From positions 62,001-126,000 of the forward strand of contig JAPDRN010000020.1 in assembly GCA_030247855.1 (NCBI GenBank): 64,000 bases of DNA. Reading direction: 5' to 3'. This DNA comes from Knufia peltigerae. Lineage: Eukaryota > Ascomycota > Eurotiomycetes > Chaetothyriales > Trichomeriaceae. The notes under the pieces were generated by a model. It saw only the letters and a program-made list of their open reading frames with translations. It had not been told where the DNA came from and ran no database searches. Of this stretch, positions 20,237-31,230 are shown one piece after another. The position numbers and the translations under genes are program-made. Within the stretch, counting starts at the first letter, position 1. Each line of letters starts with the position of its first letter.

Positions 20237-22165
20237 TTATATAGTAGGTACACCGTGCCCTTGTCTTGGGAATGTGAATCTGCTCAGACGCTCAAAATCC
20301 GGGGCTTTCTCATGGGTCCAAACTCCCATGGAGCGATGGCCAACCCCAAACTTCCCAAAGCCTGTCCTGTCAATGACAACGTCTAGTTCCCACCCGAGAA
20401 TGTCCTTCCAAGTCTCTCCTGCGTGTCTTTGTCCGACAAACATTCTCTTGGACTTCCGATCCCAGGAGTTGGTCATGAGCACGGCCAGGCCCGCACCGTT
20501 CGATTTCGACTTGTGGCCAGACCTGGTCCATCCGATACAGTCCTCGATGTCCAGGTAGTCTCTCTGTTGGCCGTAGGCGTAAAGCTTCCTCGCCACGACC
20601 AGTCTGGTCAATTTCCCGCCGCACGCCGGCAACCTCGGTCGAGGGCCGTGGATGCCAAAAACGTCTCCCCAAAACACGCAAGGCGTCCCGCCTTGTCGGA
20701 GCAGGATGACGGCGTAGGCCAGTGGGACGAACCATTCTTCCACGGGAGCAGCCAACGACTGCATCTCTTGAGTGTCGTGGTTTTGTACCAAAGTCTGATA
20801 CAGGATCGATTTGGTTAGCTCAAGCACGACACAAAGTGACTGCACCCCTTGGGGAATGCGCAAAGACTCACCACTGCATGCCCTGGAGTTCTCTCGACCA
20901 ACGAGCCGTCGAGCACGGTTCTCAGATCCAAGTTCCGACCTCTCGATATGTCGCTGAAGTTGTGAACAAGCTGAACATCAAACAGGTTCAATCTCCCCTT
21001 GAATTCCTCGATGATTTTCTGTAGATTCTCTGATTTCGAGTCCCAGTATTCGCCGACAAAGAACAAGTCTTTCCCTCGTGACGTGGTCGTGTCTAGATGG
21101 CGAAGTAGGTCATGCAGGAAAGATAGAGAATAATGCTTGATCGCATCTAATCTCATTCCACCTAGCTGCAGAGTCGACGAGATCCAGGTGGCCCAGTTCA
21201 TCAAGTCCGATCGTACAGCGGGATGCGAGTGGTCGATATCAGCAAACATTCTGTCCTCGCATGGTAAGTAAGATTCTCTGTAATTTCATCGCCTTGGATG
21301 GCAAAAAACTTACAGATAGTCATAATTTCCCAATTCTTCGCTCACGTCAGTAGCCCATTCCCCCCTTTTACCTTGTCCGATAAACTTGAACACTCCGTGC
21401 TCTTTCCTCCGTGCGTCGTAGTCGACTGCCGTGAAATGCACCCAGTTCCATTTCATGTCCGAGTACTTGGAACCTCTGGCAGGGAAATTGAACACCGTCC
21501 AACTTTCCATTTCAAACGGTCGGGTGGTGGTCTTGGTCCGGTCTGTGTAGTGGCAGAGTCAGCTTTGTCCTGACACAACAAAAAGAGAGGGTAGGTAGTC
21601 AGAGCAGCAATTACCCTTTGGATCAACCTTGACTGCATGACTGACTTCCTTGTCGTCGGCGGCAGCCTTGTGGTTCAATACGGCGTCCCAAAGCACATTG
21701 ATACCATGCTCTTTGGCGACTTGACAGAAAACCTGCAGCTCGTCCTTGCTTCCCCACTTCGTCCTTGCCGGTTGACCATTACGTTTGGCGTCGAACTCGC
21801 CCAAGTCGTACAGGTCGTATATGCCGTAGCCGTTGTCTTGAACCGACGTGGCTTTGCAACCCGGTGGGAGCCAGAGATGAGTGATGCCCAGTGCAGCCAG
21901 GTGAGGTAGAAGAGAAGTCAGGAGAGTGTAATGACTGGGAGTTTCGTCATCGGAGCCATCTTGTGGACCAGGCAAATACCATTCAAAGGCTTGGAAGATG
22001 GTTTTGTTCTCGGTGGGCGGCAAGGCGTCTTCTTGTACAAAAAGTATTGTTAGCTTACGCTCTTGTCTCTTGAGATTTTATTATCGGCACAGCAATATCG
22101 TAGATCCCATGGACCGATAGTAGTTGACACTGTTGATCCATATCATGTATACCAGTTTTCGGCAT
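20237..22165 (-). CDS. Intracellular alpha-amylase, GH13 (subfamily 5-like)
   Basis: Five exons: 22165..22153, 22031..21615, 21542..21314, 21250..20872, 20794..20237 (introns 121, 72, 63 and 77 nt), 531 residues. The family start IFQAFEWY and the block LWLPP are followed by conserved region I DAVLNHKA, region II MRLDAIKHYS (nucleophile Asp), region III FFVGEYWD (acid/base Glu) and region IV VQNHDTQ (stabilising Asp), so it should hydrolyse alpha-1,4-glucans. No signal peptide is present, as in the cytosolic fungal GH13_5 enzymes (AmyD of Aspergillus, AMY1 of Histoplasma) linked to cell-wall alpha-glucan. The 13-nt first exon is inferred: exon 2 has no upstream ATG, a GCTAAC branch point precedes it, and the frame fits. 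The other four exons are firm. Confidence 0.88.
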
Positions 22166-23009
22166 GCGGACTCTCACCTTCATGGGTATCATTCCGTATC
22201 AATCCTCCACTCAATGACCTTGCAAGGTGGTTCAAGCGTTGCATCGCAATACCACATCAAACAGAGGATTAAAGGTCCCTCCGAGACTGTCCCACGACAG
22301 TGGACCTCAGTTGTGTATATATTCCTGTCTAGATCATGATGCCATACCCAAAGAGATTTTGTATATCACTGTCACGATGACGTAGATTTGTACTGAAATT
22401 TGATGCTACAGCAGCATCCGACACAATCGTCGATGCAGATATCAGCGAGTCGACAGTTCAGTACGAGTAAGGCGCGTGTAGAGTGCTCGACTGATAAGAA
22501 TTCAGAGTTAAATAGGGGTTGTGGTGGGTGAGAAATAGATTTGAAAGCTGACGACAACAACTACTTGATTCGCACGAGGCTGTGCAAGGCTACGAGGCTG
22601 AACAAATGACATTCCATTCAACGTTTGGGTTCCTCTAATTCAGCCTCAACAATTTCTACCACGCAAGGGATACTGGCCTGGTCTGCAATTTTATGCTTAC
22701 ATCAGACGATTGCCAACGCTCGGTAAGAAAGAGGACGTCAATGGTTGACGATATACTAATGTTACTATAATAATTTTAACAACATCAACATGCCGAGTCT
22801 ATTTTATGACAATCATTCTGACTTTGACAATTACCAAACATTTGCACAACGTTCCACTTCTGGGATGAGCTGACAAATGTACAAACGTGATGTTCCATCT
22901 ATAAAGAGCTACTGATGGAAGCTTAGGGTCTATTTGTGACGAATCACCAGGCCAACACCTAGATATCTCTTTATCACTTTCTAAAGCCTCATTGAACACA
23001 AAACCAGTC
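22166..23009. other. Divergent intergenic region, amylase / alpha-beta hydrolase
   Basis: About 0.84 kb holding both promoters. AT-rich around 22750-22800. No gene, TATA box or repeat I can defend. Confidence 0.4.
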
Positions 23010-23925
23010 ATGATTGGAAAAGAAACAGGCAAAACATCACGACCGGCCATTGTACTCGTTCCGGGTGCGGCATGTCGGCTCATCTTCTACACTGACTTGG
23101 TCGAACAATTGTCCAAGGACTTTGAAACACACGCCTATGATCTGTTGACTGCTAGTCGTGAGCCACCTCAACAAGCCGCGACTTTGGCCGACGACGCGGC
23201 ATTCTTCCACGATAAGATCCAAGATTTGGTGAATGCCGGAAAGGATGTCGTTGTGCTGGCTCATTCGTACGGCGGGATGCCTGCGACAGACAGTGTCCAA
23301 GGGTTGCTCAAATCCGATCGCGCCTCTCAGGGTCTACCAGGAGGAGTCGTGAGAATCGTCTACCTGTCCTGCATCGTCGGAGACGTCGGCCAGACGGCAG
23401 GTGAACTCACCAGTGACCTTGACTTTGGTTTCATGCAACCCGTTGGAGAGGTAAGTCCTAATCCGCGCACAACCACCACCACCACCGCCGTTATCAAAGC
23501 CCACTAGACAGGTGTGTCTCTGGCTGTTCTGAGGTCCACAAGCTGACGAAAAGAATGTTTGTCATGATTGATAGAATGGCGAGTTTCTAGGTCAAATACT
23601 AGGACTGGAAGGTGCAACGACCATCTTTTCGGATATCCCACAGGAAGAAGCGCTCAAATGGCAATCTCGACAGTCGCTGCAGTCCACCATCTGTTACGCG
23701 GGAAAGGCCGTGTACCCTGCCTACCGAGACGTGCCGGTGTCGTACATCTTCTGCTCGGGTGACAAAGTATTGACCCCGGAATTTCAGCAGGGACGAATTG
23801 ACTTTCTGAAAAAGGAAGCCAAAGAGTTTGACCTGCTTCGACTCGAGACCGGACATTGTCCCAACGTCAGTGAGCCTGAAGCGACGGCCAAGATCATCTG
23901 TGAAGCCATCAACAAGAAACAGTGA
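23010..23925 (+). CDS. Alpha/beta hydrolase (esterase-like)
   Basis: Exons 23010..23450 and 23575..23925 (124-nt intron that includes an ACC repeat), 263 residues. The fold is a short AB_hydrolase-type enzyme: oxyanion block IVLVPGAA near residue 14, nucleophile elbow AHSYGG (Ser near residue 80), acid in CSGDKVLTP and catalytic His in ETGHCPN close to the end. There is no signal peptide, so it is probably cytosolic. Substrate is not evident; relatives include plant-type methyl esterases and uncharacterised fungal enzymes. It stands first in the run of catabolic genes and could cleave an ester or lactone, which is inference. The acceptor at 23574 was taken because it keeps phase 0 and leads into NGEFLGQILGLEG. 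Confidence 0.8.
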
Positions 23926-24025
23926 AGGGTATAGGAAAGAAGGAGAAAGACGCAGTTTGTTTGTTGGTGTGAACATATCCAAATCCACCAAACAGATGAA
24001 CGTGTTGTATGGATCATCGAGCATC

Positions 24026-25622
24026 TCAGGATTCTGCGTTTGGATCAGCTTTCTGTAGACCTCTCAGTATCAAAGGGTCCTTGTTCTCCATGTCCCTTCT
24101 CTTCTCTGCCACGATGCGAGTCAGTCGTATCTCGTTTGCGCCTCGTGGTATCATTTCGCTTTCGTACGACGTTATTGCTTCTTCCAAAGAACGCTGTCCC
24201 TTGTAGACTGCTGTCAAAGCGTCGACGATCTCGCTAGCGTCTTTCATGGCATTGTTCAATCCCTGACCTCGATCTAGAAATTGCCGAATGAGTGAGCTTG
24301 GATTTTCTCAGAAGTTCAAGTGGGTGGCTGAATCACTTACGGGGAAGCATTGAATGTGCCGCGTCCCCTGCCAACGTAGCTCTACCACCCCTGTTGTCCC
24401 ATTGAAAAGGCGCCCACTGCTGCCCTGCGTCGACTGGTACCACTTCGTCGTCACCCAGGGCCAATGCGGCGCTGCAGAACGGCTCACAAAGCTTAGATGC
24501 TCTCTCTTTGTAGTACCTCAGGCGTTCCCGGGGATCTTGCAGGTCCTCTGCGTATGGAGGACCCCACCATGCGAAATATGTCTGGAAATACCAGTTTTCA
24601 GGGCAATCTTTATCCGAGGCGTCAACGACTGTCAGTAGTCCTTGAGTCAGTGACGGGCTTACAGAATCATGAATGACAGTCAACATACCTGCCACCAGCG
24701 CTGCTGCTTGATCTTTGGAAAACCCTAATTTCACGATGGGATGATGCATCCTCAACAACTTGGCTACCTCTGCTGGATATCTCGCCTTGTGGTTGATCAT
24801 CGTGACACCTACATCTTGAGGTTTGGCCTTGTCTCCGCAGAGAACTTCTCGAACTCGTGACCTGGATCCGTCACATCCAATGATACAGGCACCTTTCACT
24901 CGGGCGCCATCTTCGAAACTAACCGAAACGTCCTCGGAGGATGAGTCTGGGGAGATTGTCTTGAGACGTTTGCCAAACTTGACAATCACCATCAGTAGAT
25001 AGAACAGCGGCATATCTGATAAAGAGTGTTGACTGGTTTAGGCTTTGGGCCTACCTACCTGGATGTTGAGGTCTTGTTCCCTGCTCAAGAATGTCCGCAG
25101 TCTCAACCGAGATACTCGCGTCAGAGTGGGCATAGAAACCTGCCCGATGATTTCTCCAGTGTCGGCATTGAGATGCGGAAACGTCTCGTTCGGCTTGAAT
25201 TCGTAGTTCGGATCGACTGTGATCTCATTCAGGCGACCATGAAGACGTTCTGGTATCAGTCTTTGCAAGTACTCGGTGCCCCAGTGAAGTAGCATGCCTT
25301 TGTCTCTGAGTCAGTGGTTGGAAGTAGATTGCACTCGCCGTCGCTTACCCCAGTCTCTAGTTCGCCTTAGAAATTGATCTTCAGTGTCGGACTCGAAAAC
25401 GGTGTAAGGAATCCCAGCCTACAGTATCGGGATCAGTTCGAGGTCTGTATGGATCTTTTGGAAGGCCTGGGAGGCGGACCTTTTGCAATCCGGAGGCGAG
25501 TGCAAGCCCACAATTCCCTGTGACGTTCCTCAGCGATTTGACTCCTGAGATGAAGATCCTTTAGGGGACTTACCTCCACCTATCAGAAGAACGCGCCTTG
25601 CGGTAGTGATTGTCGTGGCCAT
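24026..25622 (-). CDS. FAD-dependent aromatic-type monooxygenase
   Basis: Seven exons: 25622..25574, 25517..25480, 25418..25349, 25297..25059, 24977..24689, 24628..24341, 24273..24026; 406 residues. It belongs to the group A flavoprotein hydroxylases (PHBH-like), which use NAD(P)H and oxygen to hydroxylate rings or related substrates. The N-terminal Rossmann dinucleotide site reads LLIGGGNCGLALASG, the DG motif reads GCDGSRSRVR, and the FAD-ribityl GD motif reads LAGDAAHSMLPHRGQG across the last intron. The donor of intron 2 is GTCCGC, weaker than usual. The intron 24688..24629 is 60 nt and stopless. Its promoter is shared with the divergent CoA-transferase. The substrate is unknown; salicylate or 6-hydroxynicotinate type acids are possibilities. 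Confidence 0.87.
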
Positions 25623-26224
25623 TCTGCGTCGAAAACTGTCAGGAAGAGTTCATAATGTCCTATTGTTTGTCATGGTGTTGTTAGTAAGGAAGTTCGATGT
25701 TGATACGACATGTGGCCATCGTGAAAACGCATCGGATTCTCCGGGGCATTCAGAATTATTCAGAGACTCGAAAGACTTCATTGTTGCTAGAAGTAACATT
25801 GGGCGCCTGAGAGGAAAAAAGTCAGCGAGTACGTGAATTTGAGGCCCAATGTTACGTCTTACTCTCTGGCCTTGTCGTGCAGCCTTACCAGTTCGATTGG
25901 CCCCTTAGTGAGCGAACCCTCCCTCTCCCCTGACCGTCAGCCTCGGTCATTAGCCTCGGCACTCGTAGGCCCACCGCGACCATCTCTAAAATAACAGCTG
26001 GATATCTCTGTAAAGAGTGACTCAATGCCGGTGTCACCGGATACCATGATGGACTACTCCGTACCTAGGTAACTTGAGTTTGTGAACATCGAGTACACCA
26101 TAAACGAACGTTATCGAAAGACTTTCAGTGAATGCTGAAGTCGCCTGTTTCCATGTTTTTTAGAACGCATTGCTCCCACCTTTATCTTTCCTGGATGACC
26201 CTATTTTGGGAATGACTTACAAGA
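25623..26224. promoter_or_regulatory. Divergent promoter, monooxygenase / CoA-transferase
   Basis: 602 bases between two divergent ATGs. It contains the 12-bp inverted repeat 25793-25804 / 25844-25855 and a TACTCCGTA nonamer at 26055-26063. The layout suggests co-regulation of both genes; no binding data can be inferred. Confidence 0.6.
25793..25855. repeat. Perfect 12-bp inverted repeat with CCAAT cores
   Basis: Left arm GTAACATTGGGC (25793-25804) and right arm GCCCAATGTTAC (25844-25855) are exact reverse complements, separated by 39 bases. Each arm contains a CCAAT-type core in opposite orientation, one facing each divergent gene. Candidate regulator or CCAAT-complex sites. Confidence 0.85.
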
Positions 26225-27706
26225 ATGGCGCTCGACCGATCAAGTTTCACCGCGTTTGATACAGTGAGGCATGCGTGGAAAACTCTCGGGCTTCCACCTC
26301 CTGCCTTGACGAGTTTGTCCCTCACTGGAGAAGGCCTAGGACTGCCCTCGTCCTTCAAAATCGGTCATTTGGCTCAAGCGTCCATCGGACTCTCTGGACT
26401 GACCGCCGCCCTAATCAATGCGCAACGAACCGGCAAGCCCGTGCCACAGGTGACGGTCCCGCTTCAACACGCAGTGATTGAATTCAAGTCTGAACGGTTC
26501 TACTTGCTGGACAAGAAATCTTACTCGGCGTGGGGACCGGTCGGAGGTCTGCATGCTTGTTCGGACGGCTATGTACGGGCCCATGACAGCTTCCCGCACC
26601 ACAGGAACGGCCTTGTTAAATTGTTGTTGGGATATGAGCGCTCACCACCACCTACCAGGGCACAGGTGGGCGAGGCGATATCTCCTTGGAGGTCGATCGA
26701 TCTCGAGACTGCCGCCGCCGACAATGGATTCGTCATTGCTGCTTTACGATCGTACAAACAATGGGACGTCACTCCACAGGCCCAGGCCGTTTCCGATCAA
26801 CCCATAACGATCACGAAGATTCTGTCCCAGAAGGCTCCTATTGGCCTCCCTCGCCACATTGGCACCACCACCACCACCACCACCGGCAGAGAAGACAAAA
26901 ACAAATGCCTACGTGGGGTCAGAGTGGTCGACATGACTCGTGTCATTGCAGGACCTGTCGCTGGGAAGACGCTCGCGGCACACGGAGCAGAAGTGTTGTG
27001 GGTGACCAGTCCAAACCTACCGGACCTGCCAGAACTCGATCGAGACTTGGCCAGGGGAAAGAGAACAGTACAACTAGACGTCCGAAACCCAGAGGACCTC
27101 GAAGCTCTGATGAACCTCCTGGAAGATGCCGATGTGCTCCTCCAAAGCTACCGCCCTGGAAGTCTGGGTGGGTTAGGTATCACGGAAGAGGCGATCCTCC
27201 GTCGACGTAAAGGCCGCCCGATAGTCATTGCCAACCTCTCTTGCTTCGGCACGGCGGGACCCTGGAAACACAGACGAGGCTTCGATTCGATCGTACAAGC
27301 GTGCTCTGGTATGAATGTATCCGAGGCGGAGCACCACGGGAAAGGAGAGGCCGCTAAGCCCTTGCCATGTCAAGCCCTCGACCACGCCAGCGGTTATTTC
27401 CTAGCTTCTGGCATCATGGCCAGTCTCTATCGCGCGTGGACGGAAGGTGGCTCGTACAGAGTCGACGTCAGCTTGGCTGGGACCATGAAATACCTCCGCA
27501 GCCTCGGCCAGTTTCCTGGAGATTCGGGTTTCGAGACGAGTGATTACGAGAAGTCGGAGGACGTCCCTGAAGAATATTTCGAAACACGTCCTTCGGGATT
27601 TGGAGAGCTCCGGGCTATCAAGCATTCGGTGAGGATTGATGGCGCGGAAGTCAGCTGGGATATAATGCCACAGCCGCTTGGGAGCCATAAACCCAAGTGG
27701 CAATGA
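26225..27706 (+). CDS. Class III (CaiB/BaiF-family) CoA-transferase
   Basis: Single exon, 493 residues, ATG 26225. The C-terminal two thirds carry the CaiB/BaiF fold: VRVVDMTRVIAGPVAGKTLAAHGAEV near 235-260, a DVRNPEDL block, FGTAGPWKHRRGFDSIVQA with the family's conserved aspartate region, and LDHASGYFLASGI. The first ~220 residues are a diverged half similar to the duplicated-domain fungal members. These enzymes move CoA between acids (donor such as succinyl-CoA), activating a carboxylic acid for further breakdown. Seven consecutive Thr (ACC codons at 26864-26884) link the halves. Divergent to the monooxygenase gene. The acid substrate is unknown. Confidence 0.85.
   Translation: MALDRSSFTAFDTVRHAWKTLGLPPPALTSLSLTGEGLGLPSSFKIGHLAQASIGLSGLTAALINAQRTGKPVPQVTVPLQHAVIEFKSERFYLLDKKSYSAWGPVGGLHACSDGYVRAHDSFPHHRNGLVKLLLGYERSPPPTRAQVGEAISPWRSIDLETAAADNGFVIAALRSYKQWDVTPQAQAVSDQPITITKILSQKAPIGLPRHIGTTTTTTTGREDKNKCLRGVRVVDMTRVIAGPVAGKTLAAHGAEVLWVTSPNLPDLPELDRDLARGKRTVQLDVRNPEDLEALMNLLEDADVLLQSYRPGSLGGLGITEEAILRRRKGRPIVIANLSCFGTAGPWKHRRGFDSIVQACSGMNVSEAEHHGKGEAAKPLPCQALDHASGYFLASGIMASLYRAWTEGGSYRVDVSLAGTMKYLRSLGQFPGDSGFETSDYEKSEDVPEEYFETRPSGFGELRAIKHSVRIDGAEVSWDIMPQPLGSHKPKWQ
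26864..26884 (+). repeat. (ACC)7 coding microsatellite
   Basis: Seven ACC codons giving a Thr run in the linker of the CoA-transferase. Likely length-variable. Confidence 0.85.
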
Positions 27707-28361
27707 CTTTGTCCCACGACCTACTTGACCGCACAACGAATCTCCTCTCTCAAACAGCAAAACTTTTTAATGTAAATTATACTTAGCCATTCGTCTAGAT
27801 GATATCATCTCCTCTTTTTTGAAAGCTGTATTTCGGTAAAGAGAGTGTCCTGATGGTGAAACAGTGAAGCTGCAATACAAGACATTCGTCGAAACTTGGC
27901 TATTTGGTGCTGGTCGCCTCTCGGCGAGGCTGAGCGCCCCTTTGAATACCTTGGGAAAGGCTTCTTGGCTACGGAGTACGATTTAAAGGTCCTTACCCCA
28001 GGTAGAGATTGAAATCGATCTTTTGTTCGAATGGTCACCAGCCAAGAGGTCAGATGGGAAATGACAAAAGGGGGAATAAATATCCCCAAACAATGTCTAC
28101 TAGACGTCGTGTGCGAGGACTCTTATGCCATTTGCAAAACATTATCTGTTGGAGAACGTCTTACTTGTTACTTGAAATAGTAGGTAGATATGGTACTTTT
28201 TCGGCCACTAACGGATATGATACATGACTGTATTAGGTCCTTTTCCTCCCGTTTCTCCTGGCCAAAGGCTGAGCAGCAAATTCCCGCCACTATTTAGATC
28301 CGATCCCAGGAGCAAATTATCGAAACCAACTTGCACTATTTTCATTGTGTCCTCTTTTTTT
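27707..28361. other. Convergent intergenic region, CoA-transferase / MFS permease
   Basis: Shared 3' region. One TACGGAGTA nonamer at 27970-27978. No gene seen. Confidence 0.45.
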
Positions 28362-30182
28362 TTAAAGTTGATACTTGAATTCGGGTGAACGGTCGGTGAG
28401 TTCTCCAGCTGGAGTAACGTAGCCTTGTTGCCGCAACTTCTCTTTCGCGCTTTCTCTCTTCTCGTACAGGATGCGAATGATGATGAAGACGATAAAGGCA
28501 AAGGCCAGAGAACCCGCGGACCACGAGTGACCCAGGACGTAACCTGGAGCGTCCGTGGAAGCGTAGATCTGACCCGAGATGATACCTCCGAGGTTGGTGA
28601 GAGTGAGTTGCGTGCCTGTCGGGGGGGTTTTGTCAGTGGCCGTGCACATTTGAGGAAGATAAGACAAGAAAAAAAAGGACATAGCTTACCCAAACTGGCT
28701 GCTCTCTTTCCATCCGGAGCAACATTACCAGACAACCAAGCGATGTTGCCACCGGTACACAAGAAACAGGCCGTCGCGATCAGGAAAGTGGCAAAGTATC
28801 TCACGCCAGCTGACACTTCATCCTGTTTGAGGAGAATGGCATAGCCTGCGATACCAATCGGAGCGCAGACAACCATGATCCAAAAACGTTTGTGGTATTT
28901 GTCCGAGATCCAGGCACCGACGGCGTAGACGATGGCTCCCCAGACGTTCGGGGGGATGACGAGATACTGAGCTTGCTTGGTCGAATAGTGGAAGCCGTTC
29001 TTGATGATCAGAGGCAAAAAGGTGCCGAAACCGTAGAGGATGGTGACGACGGCGATCTGACTGACTCCGTGGAGCCAGGTCTTGGTGTCCTTGAACGCGA
29101 GTTTGACATCCTTCATGCCGTAGTGACCGTCACCACCGCTGTACGACTCGGAGAGCTCGGCACGGACAGCCATGATCTTCTTTTCCTCTTCGTTGAGGAA
29201 GTACGCCGTTTGGTAGTTGGCTGGGATCAACCACCAACAACACACGGCCCAAACCAGAGTAAGGAGACCCTCGAGGATGTACAGCCATCGCCAACCAGGA
29301 TATCCAGCGACTCCGTCCATGTACAGAATTCCATAGGCGATTAGGCCGCCAAAGGCGCCGGACAATGCTGAGGCGACTGTGTGGAAATGTCAGTAAAAAT
29401 AATGCAGGCGGCTTTCATTGTGGATCCCACGTGACCTGGGGATGTTGTATAGGAGAGCCAAAAGGGATCACTTACTGAAGAGGTAGGATATTCTCTGAGC
29501 CAATTCCTCACGACGATACCAATTGGCGAGAAGCAGAGTCATTGAAGGGAACAGGCAGCTTCGGAATAGTCAGTATAGAGCCTATTCTCTTTTTTTCTGC
29601 TTTGAACTCACCCTTCAAACCAGCCCAGTATAAGTCTAATGGCAACTAGACCTGCAAAGTTCTGGACAAAACCACAGCACATGCAGACGAGTCCCCAGCA
29701 GAAAACAAGGATGGGTATGACTCGGTTGAATTGTAATCTTTTGACGTATAGGGAGGTGGGAAACTCTGCTAAGACGTAGGTGGCGTAAAAGATCGAGACG
29801 GCCGTCTGTAAATCGATGTATTAGCATAGAAGCTCCTTCTCTTCGGAAAGAAGCACGTCGTGGAAAACGGAAATTGCGTGCAAATTTCGTTTTGGACACT
29901 CACATTCAGTTGGTTGCCAGTCAGGCCAATGTCTGTAGTCATTCCTTGAGAAGCTGCAAATCCAATGTTGCCGCGATCAAGATACGAGATCAACATGCAG
30001 AGCATCATTACAGGAGCGATGAACCAGTCGAGCTTTCGTCGAAGGGCCGCCTCTTTCTTGTTGAAATCGGCAATGGCATGGGTGTGGCCATCTTCGACGA
30101 ATTCCGCGACTTCAGCCTTGGACTTTAGCTCGTCAACGCCATTGTCGTTCATCGTCTCGCTGTGCTGATGGGTATGGTCCAT
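28362..30182 (-). CDS. MFS permease, anion:cation symporter (Dal5/Tna1-like) family
   Basis: Five exons: 30182..29904, 29805..29612, 29558..29476, 29376..28690, 28615..28362 (introns 98, 53, 99 and 74 nt), 498 residues. A His-rich cytoplasmic N-terminus precedes about 12 membrane helices. The first helix region reads MMLCMLISYLDRGNIGFA, and the loop-8/9 region has the SDKYHKRFW-type block. These features are typical of the ACS family (allantoate, nicotinate, pantothenate, biotin-precursor and other organic acid permeases), which import carboxylates with protons across the plasma membrane. It sits in the catabolic block, so uptake of the cluster substrate is likely but unproven. Exon phases were fixed by family blocks such as ILGWFEG and REELAQRISYLF. 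Confidence 0.9.
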
Positions 30183-31230
30183 TTTCGGATGCTGCTTGAT
30201 GAGATTCGGCCCTGGGAGTGTGTTTCGAGTACGAAAAGTTGAGGAGCTGATCTTATTTCCCTTAAATTGTATGTATGATATTGGGGTACGAGCCCAAGGG
30301 GTCCTGACCACGTGGGGAATTCTGGAGAAAACTCTTCTGTCCACGCGAGTTGGCAAGGGGATGGATTGAGAGCAGGGTGAATATCAGCAGACAAGCGATG
30401 AAAAGGTGGACATCAGATAGAGAATGCAAGCGACATGCGAGCCGGTGAGTGTCCGCTGGATCGGGGTTATGAGACCACCCATCATAGCCTTTCATCTGGG
30501 AAGACGTGGCATATCCCCTGGTCAGTGGCTATAGCCATCCAAACGTTCCATTGGTCAAGGCTCCCCAGGCGCCTTACAGCAGGAAGCAATGATCCGCGGT
30601 CGAAAATGGCTTGGAGTGCGCACAAGGTTGCCCACCTCGATGTTCGGCACTTCCACAAGGCGACAGGATCAGGAATAGTCGTTGCTTGGACGGTGAAAGA
30701 CCCGTTTAGAGCCCCGTGCCTGGATGTAACGCCAGGAGACGGCAATGGGCGGGCAATAGGCGGACATTGGGGTTTCTCCAATCAAACGTGGATAACGACC
30801 CAGTGTATTGGGGAAGCATCTGCTTAGCTAAGTTAGATTTGGGCGGTTGTCAGCGGCAAAGCAATTTGATGAGGGAATGGACCAGTGGCAAACATCAGGA
30901 CCACGTTTGCTTATGCCGACAATGATGATGATATTGAGAATGTATCGGGCAAAATGTATCCGTTATTGCATTGTGTAAGGCCCAGATCCCCCTTGTGCCT
31001 CTCGTTTTGATCCCGTCAACCTTCCGCAATGGAGTAGTTGTTGGAGGTGGTGATACTCAGCCTCGTCACCCAAAGGATTTCAGCACTCAACAGCCCCTTC
31101 CTTCTCCTCGACCATCGCCCGCTCGATGCCTGTAGCTGCCGTAGGATGGATCAGACTTGGAGATCTTGTCATACTCAGGCCGGACAAGGACTTGTTGAGT
31201 GAGGGGACGTCGCTGAAGGGGGAACGTGAA
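30183..31230. other. 1-kb intergenic region upstream of the permease
   Basis: Holds the permease promoter and the 3' end of the CMD gene. Open frames at about 30435..30827 (+) and 30482..30781 (-) overlap each other and match nothing. No TATA box is clear. Confidence 0.4.
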
